A stretch of DNA of 6,675 bases from Eubacterium sp. (GTDB taxonomy: Bacteria; Bacillota; Clostridia; Lachnospirales; Lachnospiraceae): positions 1-6,675 of the forward strand of contig JAFSTZ010000102.1 of NCBI GenBank assembly GCA_017445525.1, in the 5' to 3' direction. Of the stretch, positions 6,000 through 6,675 are shown in pieces. A program made the position numbers and the translations under genes. How positions within the stretch are numbered: the first letter of the stretch is position 1; each line of letters opens with the position of its first letter. The notes beneath the pieces are model-generated. The model was given only the letters and a program-made list of their open reading frames with translations. It was not told the origin of the DNA and did not search any database.

Positions 6000-6076
6000 G
6001 GGAGCGCTGATGTTCGACAGCATATTCCGGACAGGCGGATGAAGCCTGCCGGGAATATGCTTCGAACGCCGCTCCC
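6000..6076. other. 77-nt extended hairpin between prfC and the PBP-like gene
   Basis: Four arms nest around a 7-base loop (6037-6043). GGGAGCG (6000-6006) pairs with 6070-6076. TTCGA (6013-6017) pairs with 6062-6066. GCATATTCCGG (6020-6030) pairs with 6049-6060, with one bulged G. CAGGC (6032-6036) pairs with 6044-6048. No T run follows on either strand, so it is not a classical intrinsic terminator. It begins five bases after the prfC stop. It could protect the prfC mRNA 3' end, attenuate read-through into the next gene, or be a mobile palindromic repeat. Confidence 0.65.
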
Positions 6077-6130
6077 TGCGTTGAATATTCAGAGAAATCG
6101 GTTTACTCGTCAGCAAAAAAGGGATATCAT

Positions 6131-6675
6131 ATGAACTTTAGTGAAAAGCATGTGAGAGAACGTTATAAAAAGTTGATCTCACCCGGATTGCGCAGGGTCA
6201 GGGCTTTCCAGGTTTTTTTGCTGCGTTTCGGATTCTTCTTGATGGTGGTGGCTGCCGGAGTCGGAATATATTTCGGTTATAAAGCGATTGGTGATATTTT
6301 TGAGGAAGTTCCTGATATAAAAACGGTGGATTTGAACAGTACAGGTCTCAGAACACAGCTGATAGATGATAAATCAGGGACTTTTTATACGCTGGGGATA
6401 TCAGATCTTTCTTCAGAATATACCATGATCGATCAGATCCCGAAGAACCTGCAGAACGCCTTTGTAGCTGCGCTGGACCCTAAGTTCTTTACTCACGATG
6501 GTGTTGATGTGGCGGGATTTGTCAGGAGTGTCCTGGAGTCTGTCGCTACCGGGAAGACACTTCCGAAGTCAGCTTTTACTATAACGGAGCTTTTGCTGAA
6601 AAACCAGGTCTTTTCCGAGACGAGTCCGACCGATCTGGCGGGTTCGGTAAAGAGTGCTCTCAAGCAAAAATATCT
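6131..6675 (+). CDS. Class A penicillin-binding-protein-like, N-terminal part, degenerate GT51 (incomplete)
   Basis: The frame is open from the ATG at 6131 to the window end, giving 181 codons so far. The AAAGGG at 6118-6123 is a fair ribosome binding site, seven bases before the ATG. Residues 1-25 are basic and cytoplasmic, 26-50 form a membrane anchor, and from about 95 a GT51 transglycosylase fold begins (IDQIPKNLQNAFVA, 100-113). Class A PBPs polymerise glycan strands with GT51 before the transpeptidase domain, which is beyond this window. The catalytic motifs are lost: Leu115 sits where the family has the catalytic Glu (ALDPKFFTHDG instead of the ED..F..H.G form). SAFTITEL (147-154) replaces GASTITQQ. 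GSVKSALKQK (171-180) lacks the RK..E pattern. The frame is clean, so it is probably an inactive paralogue rather than a fresh pseudogene. Confidence 0.85.
   Translation, partial: MNFSEKHVRERYKKLISPGLRRVRAFQVFLLRFGFFLMVVAAGVGIYFGYKAIGDIFEEVPDIKTVDLNSTGLRTQLIDDKSGTFYTLGISDLSSEYTMIDQIPKNLQNAFVAALDPKFFTHDGVDVAGFVRSVLESVATGKTLPKSAFTITELLLKNQVFSETSPTDLAGSVKSALKQKY

Noticed and set aside
6253..6262. Another copy of TGCCGGAGTC, as in the intergenic repeats
   Set aside because: It is only 10 bp, lies within the membrane segment of the PBP-like gene and encodes ordinary codons (Ala-Gly-Val), so chance explains it.

Overview
The window looks like chromosomal DNA of an anaerobic Firmicute, most probably a member of the Lachnospiraceae (Clostridia). 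The basis is the strong Gram-positive Shine-Dalgarno sites, the start of a class A penicillin-binding protein of the kind I associate with that family (opening MNFSEK, then an IDQIPK.LQNAFVA segment), and the small HTH and Cys-rich accessory proteins. This is inference from protein style; no database search was run.

Left third (1-1974, + strand): an AT-richer accessory block. It holds an excisionase-like HTH protein (59-643), an overlapping reading frame with a DUF1413-like C-terminus (598-1215), a small Cys-rich protein (1273-1458) and an XRE-family regulator (1549-1974). The first two frames are probably one gene split by a -1 frameshift at a run of five G (600-604).

Middle (1975-2719): about 745 bases without a protein gene. 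They contain a hairpin/terminator candidate (2061-2083), two 17-bp direct repeats (2234-2274), four ACTCAC repeats (2313-2349), and, on the - strand, a complete tRNA-Gln(CTG) gene (2474-2545) with its own promoter and an intrinsic terminator. The repeat tract resembles a solo IS end of IS21 type, and one repeat shares 15 bp exactly with the tRNA anticodon region. Together with the HTH genes this suggests the edge of a mobile or once-mobile segment.

Right part (2720-6675): housekeeping-like DNA with higher GC. A membrane-bound diguanylate cyclase (- strand, 2720-4129) is divergent from prfC, peptide chain release factor 3 (+ strand, 4312-5994). prfC has a promoter with perfect consensus -35 and -10 hexamers. 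A 77-nt, nearly fully paired hairpin (6000-6076) separates prfC from a penicillin-binding-protein-like gene (6131 to the window end, incomplete).

The most unusual item is that last gene. Its N-terminus and GT51 glycosyltransferase framework are recognisable, but the catalytic Glu of the ED..F..H.G motif is Leu, and the GASTITQQ and RK..E motifs are also degenerate. It therefore looks like a catalytically dead GT51 paralogue (a pseudo-transglycosylase). No complete novel system is evident.
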